DNA of 64,000 nt from VAZQ01 sp046733355 (GTDB taxonomy: Bacteria; Pseudomonadota; Alphaproteobacteria; Rhizobiales; Xanthobacteraceae), in NCBI GenBank assembly GCA_046733355.1, contig JBKPOZ010000020.1, positions 1 through 64,000 on the forward strand, written 5' to 3'. The number at the start of each line of letters is the position of its first letter. Position 1 is the first letter of the stretch. The notes under the pieces were generated by a model. The model worked only from the letters and a program-made list of their open reading frames with translations, searched no databases and had not been told where the DNA came from. A program made the translations under genes and the position numbers. This document shows, in pieces, positions 29,701-39,800 of this stretch.

Positions 29701-29710
29701 CAGATTTCAT
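26708..29710 (-). CDS. giant coiled-coil membrane protein with C-terminal Sel1 repeats (PodJ-like)
   Basis: 1000 residues. The short N-terminal KSGSQWEMKDLRPKARETARAAARRAGMSVGEWL motif is followed by about 550 residues rich in Ala/Glu/Leu coiled coil. A single transmembrane helix lies near residue 630 (LRALIAGTSAILLVLGSLEL), then a proline/alanine-rich periplasmic linker, then four Sel1-type repeats before the end (for example AEYEVAVRLAEGKGVPQNLSSAFEWFERAA). This layout is that of the localization factor PodJL-like family of Rhizobiales, placed in polar or envelope organisation. The ATG at 29710 is chosen by family N-terminus; 29728 is also open. Confidence 0.78.
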   Translation of the reverse strand: MKSGSQWEMKDLRPKARETARAAARRAGMSVGEWLDTIILNSVDEDHEVSERERPAADEDDVQGHRNFSELNERIDGLARQLSQVARLTAERAKPSERPSEDGLRHLASLVGKLDRKLEQVITDSRSAQHAVERRVEAVGRAVADLKREQPQQAASRGALDQALAEIGERQRALDGHSSPALTGSEPLPRARTQEFSALEQQLREINRRIENIARPCGVDKAIDGLRDDLAEIGAMLQDVMPRKSVEALEQATRKLADRLDGGREAGVDASALASVEKSLAELREAVRGLGKIDTLSNLDHALQELSRKVDGIAQKSEQPAALRGIESALAAMRSSVSHVASNDALAKLSHEVRALAAKLDRTASAVNGETLATLEMRIAALSDALHARNQAGQGVPAELKALLEALAVKIERVQLTAQGDDTGALSRELGELKQSEKKTRESLEVVHGTLGHVVDRLAMIETDMRSNARARSRGAKTKTAGTQSEIHESASQASHAATELPVHASENEAQAATGARAVETFPAPDHPLEPGTGRMPESPAERIAASEAALEEVRTAPVPEPVGKSDFIAAARRAAQTAARQTASKHTSTRANDIASAAGKLAKRVGKLRALIAGTSAILLVLGSLELARTLLSSSPDGEGGAPAARTTLAQTEAATPASEPERVPVIPNVNRDVASSERDPAASEPPTLPTGVASRPASLIDLPLEIARQASTGMHPTRTEPPAEVTGSIPPAVSAPAAGTAAAPLNVPTAPSHAADSLPAGLGANLRSAALKGEAAAEYEVAVRLAEGKGVPQNLSSAFEWFERAAKKGMAPAQFRLAGLYEKGLGVKKNLETARRYYSAAGEAGHAKALHNLAVLYAEGIDGRPDYQSAAKWFRKAAAYGVTDSQYNLAVLYARGIGVEQNLAEAYRWFALAARDGDAESARKRDELATHLDQRSLQAALQATQTFVPQQQPEAAVLVKTPAGGWDPVNTSSTLPPPKHETHVVGPKLDLATPIPPQ

Positions 29711-29983
29711 TCGCCGCATCCCAGGCATTTAGGGAGAAACAGGAGCCGGAAGGCGGTGGCGAGCTGTTAATACAGAATGAACGGAGACGCGGCCCTGTGC
29801 CCTCGTGGGATAGTTTTTCGCGTCCAAGTAAATAGACGGTTAAGGCCGGCAAAGTGCCGTGAAGGCCGTGAGAGGTGAATTCTCGGGTGTGACCCCGGGG
29901 CTACACTGTGAATGTGCGCGCCCCTCGCGGCCATCGGACCTGCCCGCTAGACTGGTTTACCCTGCCTCTGCCATGGTCCCTCA

Positions 29984-31141
29984 ATGAGCGTTCTCGATGT
30001 CCCGCGTCCGGGCTGGATGACCGAGGACGTGGCGTTGCTGGAGGAGCAGGCCCGGCGATTTATTGGGGCCGAATTCGTCCCGCACCTCGAGCGCTGGAAC
30101 AAACGCGGCATGTACGACCGCGAGGTCTGGACCAAGGCCGGAGCGGCGGGGCTGCTTTGTCCGGCCATGCCGGAAGAATATGGCGGGGCAGGGGGCACTT
30201 TTGCCCATGAGGCGGTGATCGGACGCGAGCTTAGCCTCGCTGGCTTCGATTCGTTCGGAGCGCCGCTGCATTCGGGTATCGTCGCGCCTTACATCCTGCA
30301 CTACGGAACCGACGAGCAAAAGCGGCGATGGTTGCCGCGAATGGCTACAGGCGAGTTTGTCGGCGCGATTGCAATGAGCGAGCCGGGCACGGGCTCGGAC
30401 CTGCAGGCAGTGCGGACCACGGCCCGGAAGTCAGGCAACGGGTATGTGATAAACGGTCAAAAGACGTTCATCACCAACGGCCAGCACGCCAATTTGATCA
30501 TTGTCGTGGCCAAAACGGATCCCGGCGCAGGCGCCAAAGGCATCTCGCTGATGATCGTGGAAACGGACGGCGTGGCTGGGTTCCGCCGCGGGCGCAAGCT
30601 CAAGAAGCTCGGCCTTGATTCCGCGGATACCTCGGAATTGTTCTTCGAAGAGATGCAGCTGCCGCCGGAAAACCTGCTCGGAAACGAGGAGGGGCAGGGC
30701 TTCGCTCAGCTGATGAATGATCTTCCGCGCGAACGGCTGATCGTGGCGGTGCATGCGCAGGCCATGCTCGAACGTGCGCTGGCCCTCACCGTCGATTATG
30801 TGAAGCAACGCGATGCCTTCGGGAGGAAAGTGATCGAATTTCAGAACACGCAGTTCGTTCTCGCCGAGTGCAAATCCGAGGCCACCATTGCGCGCGTGTT
30901 TCACGATCACTGCGTCGAGCGCTACCTCAATGGCACGCTCGATACGGTGACTGCTTCGATGGCCAAATACTGGATCACGGATCTGCAGGGGCGGATCATC
31001 GACCGGTGCCTGCAGCTGTTCGGCGGCTATGGCTATATGGAGGAATATCCCATCTCGCGCATGTACCGGGATGCCCGCGTGAGCCGCATCTATGCCGGCA
31101 CCAACGAGATCATGAAGCTTCTGATTGCGCGCAGCCTTTAA
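29984..31141 (+). CDS. acyl-CoA dehydrogenase
   Basis: 385-residue FAD-dependent acyl-CoA dehydrogenase. FAD/substrate segments AMSEPGTGSDLQ, VINGQKTFITNG and LFGGYGYMEEYPISRMYRDARV are all present. The C-terminal motif is YAGTNEI, so the YEGT-type catalytic Glu of medium-chain enzymes is absent. The base may instead be the Glu in LPRERLIVA, as in isovaleryl-CoA-type enzymes (inferred). No cognate CoA ligase or ETF is adjacent. Confidence 0.87.
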   Translation: MSVLDVPRPGWMTEDVALLEEQARRFIGAEFVPHLERWNKRGMYDREVWTKAGAAGLLCPAMPEEYGGAGGTFAHEAVIGRELSLAGFDSFGAPLHSGIVAPYILHYGTDEQKRRWLPRMATGEFVGAIAMSEPGTGSDLQAVRTTARKSGNGYVINGQKTFITNGQHANLIIVVAKTDPGAGAKGISLMIVETDGVAGFRRGRKLKKLGLDSADTSELFFEEMQLPPENLLGNEEGQGFAQLMNDLPRERLIVAVHAQAMLERALALTVDYVKQRDAFGRKVIEFQNTQFVLAECKSEATIARVFHDHCVERYLNGTLDTVTASMAKYWITDLQGRIIDRCLQLFGGYGYMEEYPISRMYRDARVSRIYAGTNEIMKLLIARSL

Positions 31142-31226
31142 CCAGAGCACGCAGCACGGATGCGAGAAGAAAGATTGATGCTTCTCATCTGTCCTCCGTT
31201 GTCCGTCCTCTGTCGTGTGTAGCCGC

Positions 31227-32597
31227 ATGGCTCGCGATGAAGTGAATATGACGCCCATCGCGACGCGCGAGCAGCTCATCGCGTGGTTCGAGGCGGGGAT
31301 GAAGCCAAAATCGCAGTTCCGCATCGGCACGGAGCACGAGAAATTCGTGTTTACGGTCGAGGGTCGCCGACCGGTTCCCTATGAGGGGCAGCGCAGCATC
31401 CGCACGCTTCTCGAGGGCATGCAGCACCTCCTCGGTTGGGAGCCCATCGTCGAGCACGGCAACATCATCGGCTTGTTCGACGTGACGGGCGGCGGCGCGA
31501 TTTCGCTCGAGCCGGGTGGACAGTTCGAGCTTTCCGGAGCGCCGCTCGCGACCGTGCATCAAACCTGCTCGGAGCTGATGGCGCACCTTGCACAGGTAAA
31601 GGAGATCGCGCGTCCGCTCAATATCGGCTTTCTAGGCATCGGCATGACCCCGAGCTGGAGCCGGGCCGAGATGCCGGTGATGCCCAAGGGCCGCTACCGC
31701 ATCATGACTGCGTACATGCCGAAGGTGGGCAGGCACGGGCTCGACATGATGTACCGGACCTGCACGGTGCAAACGAATCTCGATTTCTGCAGCGAAGCCG
31801 ACATGGTCAAGAAGCTGCGCGTCGGGCTTGCGCTGCAGCCGATCGCAACGGCCATTTTTGCCAATTCTCCGTTCACGGAAGGAAAGCCCAACGGATTTCT
31901 CTCCTATCGATCTGAAATCTGGCGCGATACCGATCCCCATCGGTCCGGCATGCTGCCGTGGGCGTTCGAGCCGGGCATGGGGTTTGAGCGCTACGTCGAT
32001 TACGCGCTCGATGTGCCCATGTATTTCGTCAAACGCGGCGATGAGTACATCGATGTAGCTGGCCAATCTTTTCGCGACCTCATGCGCGGGAGATTGCCTG
32101 GACTTCCGGGAGAGCTCGCCACCATCTCCGACTGGGCCAATCATGTGTCGACGATCTTTCCGGAGGTGCGGCTCAAACGCTTTCTGGAAATGCGGGGCGC
32201 CGACACTGGGCCATGGCGGCGCCTCACCGCGCTGCCGGCCTACTGGGTGGGAATCCTCTACGATGATGACATGCTCGAGGCAGCGTGGAACATGGTGAAG
32301 CACTGGGGCGCTGACCAACGTCAGAAACTGCGCGACGACGTGCCCAAGCTCGGGTTTGCTGCATCAATCGCAGGGCAGGACGTGCTGCAGCTCGCGAAAG
32401 TCACGCTCGAGCTCGCAGCGCGAGGTCTGGTCCGGCGCAAGCAGCTCGATCACGCAGGCCACGATGAAGGCCGCTATCTGGCGCCAATTCAAGAGTACAT
32501 CTCGCGCGGGATCACCCCCGCGCAAGAGCTTCTCCACAAATATCATGGCGCATGGAACGGCAGCGTGGAGCCGCTGTTCGAGGAATACGCCTATTAA
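31227..32597 (+). CDS. gshA: glutamate-cysteine ligase (plant/alphaproteobacterial type)
   Basis: 456 residues. This enzyme makes gamma-glutamylcysteine, the first step of glutathione synthesis. It belongs to the plant-type group found in alphaproteobacteria: the opening FRIGTEHEKFVF, the central ISLEPGGQFELSGAP and TVQTNLDF with MVKKLRVGLALQP are characteristic. Length is normal. The ATG at 31227 gives the common N-terminus; a further ATG at 31248 is possible. It converges on a KefB/C-type antiporter gene, whose family is gated by glutathione adducts. Confidence 0.9.
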   Translation: MARDEVNMTPIATREQLIAWFEAGMKPKSQFRIGTEHEKFVFTVEGRRPVPYEGQRSIRTLLEGMQHLLGWEPIVEHGNIIGLFDVTGGGAISLEPGGQFELSGAPLATVHQTCSELMAHLAQVKEIARPLNIGFLGIGMTPSWSRAEMPVMPKGRYRIMTAYMPKVGRHGLDMMYRTCTVQTNLDFCSEADMVKKLRVGLALQPIATAIFANSPFTEGKPNGFLSYRSEIWRDTDPHRSGMLPWAFEPGMGFERYVDYALDVPMYFVKRGDEYIDVAGQSFRDLMRGRLPGLPGELATISDWANHVSTIFPEVRLKRFLEMRGADTGPWRRLTALPAYWVGILYDDDMLEAAWNMVKHWGADQRQKLRDDVPKLGFAASIAGQDVLQLAKVTLELAARGLVRRKQLDHAGHDEGRYLAPIQEYISRGITPAQELLHKYHGAWNGSVEPLFEEYAY

Positions 32598-32631
32598 GAT
32601 TGAAAGCGGGATGAGCTCAGGTCGGAAACCC

Positions 32632-32705
32632 TTCCGCTCGTCCCCGCGAAAGCGGGACCCAGGAAGTTAAGCTTCTGGATTCCCGCTTGCGCGGGAATGA
32701 GCGGA
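32632..32705. repeat. ~70-bp dispersed palindromic repeat, copy 1
   Basis: TTCCGCTCGTCCCCGCGAAAGCGGGA (first arm) and the mirror half TCCCGCTTGCGCGGGAATGAGCGGA flank a short centre. Each arm is itself a hairpin (CCCGCGAAAGCGGG and CCCGCTTGCGCGGG). The same architecture recurs at 46212-46281 and 58848-58919. This copy sits between the convergent gshA and antiporter genes and could double as a transcription terminator. Confidence 0.8.
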
Positions 32706-32722
32706 CCAAAACTCATTCCGCT

Positions 32723-34576
32723 CTAACCTGTGGTCTCCCTGTCGGGCAGCGTCGCTGCGCTCTGCGCGGTTTCCTGCGCCTCCGGGTTGAGCACGACACC
32801 CGCACGCTGTGGCTTGCTCAGGGGCTCCTGTACCATTGTGCGGAAGGGGAGGTCGCGGCCTGCTGCAATGCCTTCGGCCTGTTGCAGGGTCAGCCGTTCG
32901 AGATCTCGCCGGCGAACGAACTCCTCGACAGCGGACACCCGGTCCTGTTGCAGCCCGAGTGCCTCCAGAGTCTTGCGCCCGAACAGCAGCGCCGACTCAT
33001 AGGTTTCACGCAGCTCGTAATCGACGCCCTTGTCGAGCAATTGCAACGTATGGCGGCGGTCGTAGGAGCGCACGTAGAGCAACACACCTGGAAACTCCAC
33101 TTTCACCAGATCGACGATGCGTGTTGCCGAACCGCGATCGTTCACGCAGACACAAATGAGACGCGCCTCAGAGGCGCGCGCCGCGCGCAGTACATCGAGC
33201 CGCGTGCCATCCCCATAGTAGACCTTGAATCCAAACCGGCCGGCCTGGCGGATCATTTCTGGATCGGCATCGATTGCGGTGACGTCGACACCTTCGGCGA
33301 GCAGACATTGTGAAACGATCTGACCGAATCGTCCAAACCCGATTACGAGCACGGAGCCTCGCACTTCGGCAAAATCGTCAGGCTCGCGCTCGTCTCCGCG
33401 CGCGAAGCGTCGCAGCAGCGCGTCTGTGAGGCTCGCGACCGCGGGCCCCAGCATCATCGTTCCGGCAGCGATGGCAGTCAGAATAGAGGCTTGCCGGGTG
33501 TCGAGCGCGCCCAGGGAGGCGCCGAGTGGAACGAGCACGAATGCAAACTCGCCCGCCGAGGTCAGGATCGAGCCGGCGCGCAGCGCGTCGCCACGTGCGC
33601 AAATCGCGCGGAACAGCAGCCACACGATTGCGGCCTTGAGCGCCGTGACGATCAGCACGGCGGCCACGATCAGAACGAGGTGGGCACGCAGGAGATCGAG
33701 ATCGAGCATCATGCCGATACCCATGAAGAAGAGTGCGAGCAGTAGCCCGCGGAATGGCTCGATGTCGGCTGCCAGCTCGTGCCGGTAATTGGATTCGGCA
33801 AGCATCACTCCGGCGAGGAATGCACCAAGCGCCATCGACATTCCGGATTTCTGCATGAGCAAAGCGGCACCGAGCACGATCAGGAGCGCGGCGGCAGTCA
33901 TCACTTCGCGCGCGCCGCTTTGCGCCAACAACCGGAAGAGCGGATTAAGGAAGTAACGCCCGGCGATGACGATCAGCGCCACCGCCCCCGCAATGAGCAG
34001 CGCCGACTGTACGCCCGACGCGAAATCGGGAATGCTGCGACTGCCCTGCGCAAGGAGCGGCAGCAGCGCAAGCAGCGGCACGACCGCCATATCCTGAAAC
34101 AGCAGAATGGCGAACGCGCGCTGTCCGTATCCGCGCTGCAACTCCCCGCGCTCCTCCAGGATCTGAAGCGCGATTGCGGTGGCCGAGATTGCGAGCGCCA
34201 GTCCGGCGATTATCGCACCTCGCCATGGCAGCAAACCAGGTAAATGGGCGAGAAGCGCAATGCAGCCGGCCGTGACCGTCAACTGCGCAGCGCCAAGACC
34301 GAATATGGCGCGGCGCATGGCGAGCAGTTGCGAGGGCTCGAGCTCGAGCCCGATCAGAAACAGCAGCATCACCACGCCCAGCTCGGAAACCGGGATGATG
34401 CTCTCGGGGGTCCCGAAGATTGCCAAGCCCGAGGGTCCGATGATCATGCCGCCGATCAAATAGGCAACAATGGCGGGCAGCCCGATGCGGCGCGCCAGCG
34501 GCACTGTCACCACCGCGGCGACGAGGAGCACCAGCCCGAAGATCAGGAAATCGAATTCATTGCGTGCCTGGGCCAT
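32723..34576 (-). CDS. CPA2-family K+/H+ antiporter, KefB/KefC type
   Basis: 617-residue monovalent cation:proton antiporter. The membrane domain (about 13 helices) occupies residues 1-390. A KTN/RCK NAD-binding domain follows (VIGFGRFGQIVSQCLLAEGVDVTAID). The KefC hallmark HELAADIEPFRGLLLALFFMGIGM is present. Homologues use glutathione adducts to open K+ efflux during electrophile stress; here gshA is the neighbouring convergent gene. No KefF/KefG ancillary gene is adjacent. The exact subtype (KefB or KefC) is not assigned. Confidence 0.87.
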   Translation of the reverse strand: MAQARNEFDFLIFGLVLLVAAVVTVPLARRIGLPAIVAYLIGGMIIGPSGLAIFGTPESIIPVSELGVVMLLFLIGLELEPSQLLAMRRAIFGLGAAQLTVTAGCIALLAHLPGLLPWRGAIIAGLALAISATAIALQILEERGELQRGYGQRAFAILLFQDMAVVPLLALLPLLAQGSRSIPDFASGVQSALLIAGAVALIVIAGRYFLNPLFRLLAQSGAREVMTAAALLIVLGAALLMQKSGMSMALGAFLAGVMLAESNYRHELAADIEPFRGLLLALFFMGIGMMLDLDLLRAHLVLIVAAVLIVTALKAAIVWLLFRAICARGDALRAGSILTSAGEFAFVLVPLGASLGALDTRQASILTAIAAGTMMLGPAVASLTDALLRRFARGDEREPDDFAEVRGSVLVIGFGRFGQIVSQCLLAEGVDVTAIDADPEMIRQAGRFGFKVYYGDGTRLDVLRAARASEARLICVCVNDRGSATRIVDLVKVEFPGVLLYVRSYDRRHTLQLLDKGVDYELRETYESALLFGRKTLEALGLQQDRVSAVEEFVRRRDLERLTLQQAEGIAAGRDLPFRTMVQEPLSKPQRAGVVLNPEAQETAQSAATLPDRETTG

Positions 34577-34689
34577 GATCTTTCCGGGACTTGGAGGAAT
34601 GGAGGGAAGCTCGGCGCGATCCGTGCTCGCCTGGGATCATGTGGTCATTTACCATTGCCTTAGCCCCGAAAAGAACCAGCGAACGCGCC

Positions 34690-35229
34690 ATGCGGCGAGG
34701 TCCCCTGTTTGCCGGCTCCTTGATCTTGCTCGCTATTTTTGCGGCGCCAGCACGCGCACAGGTGGGGTTCGACCGTCCGGGCGGTGATTATGCGACCGCG
34801 ATGGTGCGCTCGGCCGATCCGGCGCAATGTGCGGCGCGCTGCGAACGGGATCCGCGCTGCCGCGCCTGGGCCTTTTCCTATCCCATCACCGAACAGGCGA
34901 ATGCCGTATGCTGGCTCAAATCAAGGGTTCCGCCCCGAGTCGCGGCCGCATGCTGCGTGTCCGGCGTGCGCGGGACGGGAGTAATTGAGCCACGCAGCGG
35001 ATTGATCGAGTTCGGCTTCGACCGCAACGGGGGAGATTACCGCCAGTTTGACACCGCGAGCGATCCCGAGGGCAAGAGTTGCGAGCACGCCTGCGAGTCC
35101 GATGGCGGCTGCCGTGCCTGGACCTATGTGCGTCCGGGTTACGTGGGAAACTCAGCCGTATGCTACCTGAAGAACCGGATCACGCGACCTCAGCGCAAAC
35201 CATGCTGTATTTCGGGCGTTGTCAGATAA
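34690..35229 (+). CDS. secreted PAN/Apple-domain protein (two domains)
   Basis: 179 residues. The signal peptide MRRGPLFAGSLILLAIFAAPARA is followed by two similar domains of about 75 residues, each with a GxDYxxF-type start and four to five cysteines (VGFDRPGGDYATAMVRS..., FGFDRNGGDYRQFDTAS...; CxxxCxxDxxCRAW). This matches the PAN/Apple fold used for carbohydrate or protein binding. The ligand is unknown. Start at ATG 34690, because longer upstream sequence lacks a signal peptide. Confidence 0.75.
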   Translation: MRRGPLFAGSLILLAIFAAPARAQVGFDRPGGDYATAMVRSADPAQCAARCERDPRCRAWAFSYPITEQANAVCWLKSRVPPRVAAACCVSGVRGTGVIEPRSGLIEFGFDRNGGDYRQFDTASDPEGKSCEHACESDGGCRAWTYVRPGYVGNSAVCYLKNRITRPQRKPCCISGVVR

Positions 35230-35241
35230 AACAGTCCCAGA

Positions 35242-36660
35242 ATGGCAATGCTCGATAGTAAAAGCGAACGCAGTCGCAGTTCCGCATCGATTGCCGCCGC
35301 AATAGCTGCGCTTGCCGCGAAATTCGGCAACCTGCTGGTGACGTCGCAGGCAGTGCGCGAGCAGCACGCGAACACGACGACCTGGATCCCCAATGAACCC
35401 CCCGACGCGGTAGTGTTTCCGCAATCCAGCGAAGATGTGCAGGAGATTGTGCGCATTTGCGCCAGGCACCGTGTGCCGGTCATTGCATTCGGCGCCGGTA
35501 CCTCGCTCGAAGGCCACGTGAACGCGCCGCTCGGCGGCGTTTGCATCGATTTTCGCGACATGAGCTCGGTTATCGCCGTCAACTCCAGTGATCTCGATTG
35601 CGTCGTGCAGCCGGGCATCACCCGCAAGCAGCTCAATGAACATTTGCGCGATCAAGGACTGTTTTTTCCTATCGATCCGGGAGCCGACGCCTCGCTCGGA
35701 GGCATGGCTGCGACGCGCTGCTCCGGCACGAATGCGGTGCGTTATGGCACCATGAAGGACAATGTGCTTGCGCTTAAAGCGGTGATGGCAAACGGGGAGC
35801 TGATCACTACGGCAAGGCGCGCCAAGAAGTCGGCTGCGGGCTACGATCTCACGCGGCTGATCGTGGGTTCGGAAGGCACCCTTGCAGTTATCACCGAGCT
35901 CACACTCAAGTTGTCCGGCATACCCGAGGCTATTGCAGCCGGCGTATGTCAATTCCCTTCCGTTGCGGCTGCCTGCGACGCCGCGATTGCCACAATTCAG
36001 TCCGGCATTCCTGTTGCGCGCATCGAGCTGCTCGATGAATTGCAGGTGAAAGCAACCAATCTCTATTCCAAGCTGGCGCTGCCCGAGAGACCCATGTTGT
36101 TCCTGGAATTCCATGGATCGGAGAGCGGCGTGGCAGAGCAGTCGGCCCGGTTCGGCGAAATCGCGCACGATCTCGGCGGCAGCGCATTTGAATGGGCGTT
36201 AAAGGCAGAGGACCGCACGCGCTTATGGCAAGCGCGGCATGACGCCTATTGGGCGGCGCGCTCCCTGCGGCCCGGGGTTCAGGCCTTGGCCACTGACGTG
36301 TGCGTGCCGATCTCGCGCCTGTCTCAATGTGTCACAGAAACCCAGCGCGACATTGCCGAGCATGGGCTCATTGCGCCCATTCTGGGCCATGTCGGCGATG
36401 GCAATTTCCATCTTTCCCTCCTGGTGGACATGGCGGATGCCGAGGAGGTGAAGGCGGCAAAGGCGCTGTGCGAGCGTCTGGTCGAGCGCGCACTTGCCAT
36501 GGACGGCACCTGCACGGGCGAGCATGGGGTGGGCGAAGGCAAGATGAAATATCTGGCGCGGGAGCTGGGCGCTCCGGCGCTCCAAGCCATGGCCGGAATC
36601 AAGCGTGCGTTGGACCCCGATAACATCCTCAACCCCGGCAAAATTGTCGCTCTCGGTTAA
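35242..36660 (+). CDS. dld: FAD-binding D-lactate dehydrogenase (cytochrome) / GlcD-like
   Basis: 472-residue flavoenzyme of the vanillyl-alcohol-oxidase-type FAD family. The FAD-binding segments PVIAFGAGTSLEGHV and GADASLGGMAATRCSGTNAVRYG are typical, and the C-terminal GEHGVGEGKMKYL carries the metal/substrate motif seen in D-lactate dehydrogenases and glycolate oxidase GlcD. It oxidises a D-2-hydroxy acid and passes electrons to the respiratory chain. D-lactate is favoured because no glcEF genes follow. Confidence 0.82.
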   Translation: MAMLDSKSERSRSSASIAAAIAALAAKFGNLLVTSQAVREQHANTTTWIPNEPPDAVVFPQSSEDVQEIVRICARHRVPVIAFGAGTSLEGHVNAPLGGVCIDFRDMSSVIAVNSSDLDCVVQPGITRKQLNEHLRDQGLFFPIDPGADASLGGMAATRCSGTNAVRYGTMKDNVLALKAVMANGELITTARRAKKSAAGYDLTRLIVGSEGTLAVITELTLKLSGIPEAIAAGVCQFPSVAAACDAAIATIQSGIPVARIELLDELQVKATNLYSKLALPERPMLFLEFHGSESGVAEQSARFGEIAHDLGGSAFEWALKAEDRTRLWQARHDAYWAARSLRPGVQALATDVCVPISRLSQCVTETQRDIAEHGLIAPILGHVGDGNFHLSLLVDMADAEEVKAAKALCERLVERALAMDGTCTGEHGVGEGKMKYLARELGAPALQAMAGIKRALDPDNILNPGKIVALG

Positions 36661-36682
36661 TGACGGGGTATGGTTGATGGCC

Positions 36683-36713
36683 GGGAGCGGCCCGCAGTGA
36701 CCGAAACGCTCCC
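36683..36713 (+). terminator. possible hairpin terminator after the dld-like gene
   Basis: GGGAGCG (36683-36689) and CGCTCCC (36707-36713) can pair with a 17-base loop just after the gene stop. A T-run is lacking, so it may be only a weak or non-terminating hairpin. Confidence 0.3.
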
Positions 36714-36892
36714 TAACTCATTGTCCCAGACATAGAATTGCCGCCAATCCTGCATACATAGGCCCTGCGTCAGCGGAACCGCGAAAGCAGGGTGGGGTGG
36801 CTGCCGCCTGATGCATGCGCGCGGCAATCGTGGTCAATTGGGCCTTGCGGCTTCGAACGCGCGCAAGAGCTCGGCAGCCCCGTGGAGACGTC

Positions 36893-39800
36893 GTGCAGAC
36901 GACGCTGCTTGGATTTGCAATCGCCCTGATCCTGGCGCTGGTCACTGCGCTGGTCGGTCCGCTGCTGATTGACTGGAGTGTATACCGCGCGCAGTTCGAG
37001 TCGCGCGCGAGTCATCTCATCGGGCGCGAAGTTCGCATTACCGGTCCCATTGATGCGCGCGTGTTGCCAACCCCCATGCTCGTGCTGCATGGCGTCGAGC
37101 TGGGCGATGCGAATCAGCAGCTGCGTGCAGGCGCTCTGCATCTTGAGCTCGCTCTCGGCGCGCTCGTGCGCGGCGAAATGCGCATCAGCAATGCTCGGCT
37201 GGAACACGCGCAAGCAACGCTGACCCTCGACGATGGTGGTCGGCTTGAATGGGCGGCGCCGCGGCCGAACTTTGATCCCGAAGCCGTATCCGTCGAACGG
37301 CTGACCATTCAGGACGGTCGTGCCGTGGTCATTCACAAGGCTAGCGGCTCGCGGCTGCTCGTTGAGAATCTCGAGTTCCGCGGCGAGCTGCGCTCTCTTG
37401 TTGGGCCGCTGAAGGGAGATGGGTCGTTCGTTGCCGCCGGGCAGCACTATCCCTACCGAATCTCTGTGACCCGCGCGCCGGACAACGCCGGAGTAAAGCT
37501 CCGTCTCGCGGTCGACCCCATCGATCGTCCGCTGACGGCGGAAGCGGAAGTCTCTGTTTCGCTCGATGCCGGCATCCCGCGCGTGGAAGGCACTCTTCAG
37601 CTGGCCCGCTTGGTGGGGCGCACACCAGCGGGCGAGCCGTCAGCGATCGTTGAGCCGTGGCGGCTGAACGCTCGTGTGAAGGGCGACAGCTTGGGCGCGA
37701 TGCTCGATCAGCTGGAATTTCAGTATGGACCGGAGGAGCGCGCTGCGAAGCTCAAAGGCACTGCCCAGGTCGGGTTCGGAGCGCATCCGCGCATCTCCGG
37801 CACACTGACGTCGACGCAGATCGATGTTGACCGCGTGCTCGCAACTCGCGCGGGAAAACCGATTGCTGCGGCCAAAACGCTTTCCGCTTTCCTCAACGCG
37901 CGACCGCGCCTGCCGCTTCCGATCAATCTGAGCATCGGCATCGAATCGCTCCTGGTTGGCGGCGCCGCCGTGCAACGCGTTGCGGCAGAGATGGAGTTCG
38001 ATGCCGAGCAGATAGAGCTTCGTTCACTCGAGTTTCGCGCGCCGGGAGTGACGCAAGTCAGGCTGAATGGCCGCCTTGGACTGCGACCTGAGCCGATCGC
38101 TTTTGCGGGAGCCGCTAGTCTGGAATCGAACGACGCCCGCGCGTTCCTTGCCTGGGCGCTGGCGCAGGACAATCCACAGATCGCCACGTCCGGACCGCTG
38201 CGATTTGCCGGCAAAGTTTCGTTTTCCGACGATCGGCTCACGATCGACCAAATGAATCTGGAGCTGGAGCGCATGTCAGTGGCGGGCCGCCTCCTCTATG
38301 CCACAGGCAGGCCTGATCGGCCGCCGCGGCTCGAAGCAGCCCTGACGACGCCCGAGGTCGACCTGGACCGCTTGCAGCTGCTTGCTGCGGCAGTTCTCGG
38401 CGATGCTGCAATCGATTTCCCGCGGGAAGGGGAACTCTCCCTTGCAGTGGGACGCGCCACATTAGCGGGTATCGAGGTGAAGCAGACTGACGTGCGGGCG
38501 CGCATTGATCCGCATGGCATCGACGTCGAGCAGCTTTCGGTGCGCGATTTTGGCGGCGCCAGACTGGCCGTCAAGGGGCGCATTGATACCAAGCTCAGTC
38601 CGCCACGCGGGACAATGGCGCTCGACCTGGATGCGCAAAGCCTTGATGGCGTGCTTTCGTTTTTGCAGAAGTTTGCGCCGGATCAGGCAGAGCAGCTCCG
38701 CCGCGTGGCGTCTCGGATTGTTCCGCTCGCGCTGCGTGCGACGGTGACGCTGGACCCCGGAGCTGCAGGAGCTGCTCTGGCCAGCGCCAAATTCAAGCTC
38801 GATGCGCTGGGCGGCCGTTCATTGCGGCTTGCGCTGATCGGTGACGCGAGCACGTCTGCGGATGCATTCAGAGTTGACAAGCTTGCAGCGCTTGAGGCTG
38901 CAAAGCTGAATCTGATTGGACGCATCGAGGCTGAGGACGGTCAGACCCTGATGCAGCTGATGCTTATTGACCGGTTTGTTGCGGCCGAAAGCCGGCCCGG
39001 GCGGCTAGTCCTCTCGGCGAAGGGGCCACTGGATCAGGTGCTCGACATCGATGCGCAAGTCACATCGGGAAGCTCGAGCGCAGTCGCGCAAGGCAAGGTG
39101 CGGCTCGCCAGGAGCCCGGGCGCGGATCTCAGCCTCACGATAAAGAACATCAATTTCCGATCGCCACGAAAAAGCGCGGCCGGCGCTCCTCCGGACGTCT
39201 TGCCGACCACGCTCTCGGCCCAGCTGGGATTTGCCGACGACGTTCTGCGCTTTCAGGCGATCAATGGAACGGTCGCCGGAGTAACGCTCGGCGGCCAACT
39301 CACGCTCAGTCTGCGCAATCCGATACGCATCGAAGGTGAGCTTGAGGCGAGTTCTATCGACCTGCCCGCTGCCGTGGCGACCGCAATCGGATTGTCTGCG
39401 CGCGCGCCAAATGCACGAGAGGGTGGGAGCTGGTCTTCCGATCCCTTTGAGCCATTGTTCGGCGGGTATCATGGCCGCATTGGGCTCAAGGCGGCTCGGC
39501 TCGTGCTCACGCCCAAGCTTGCCGCGCGAGATTTCCACGGCGTGGTGCATCTTGGGCAAAGGCAGATTGCAGTGCAGGGGACGGAGGGCACGATCGGAGC
39601 CGGCAGAATGAATGGCGAGCTGGTTGTCCTACGGACGAGTGAGGGGCTGGTCGGGCGCATGGCACTCAAGGTGACAGCGGCTGATGCCGCGGATCTGCTT
39701 CCGGGCGACGGAAACATCTCGGGCCGGCTGACATCGGAAATTTCCGTTGAAGGAAGCGGCATGAGCGCAGAGGCTTTGGTCGGCTCGCTGCAAGGCAAGG

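Noticed and set aside
31150..31215. TCTGTCCTCCGTTGTCCGTCCTCTGTC-like stretch before gshA
   Set aside because: It resembles low-complexity pyrimidine sequence similar in style to the repeat near sspB, but no paired arm is present here.
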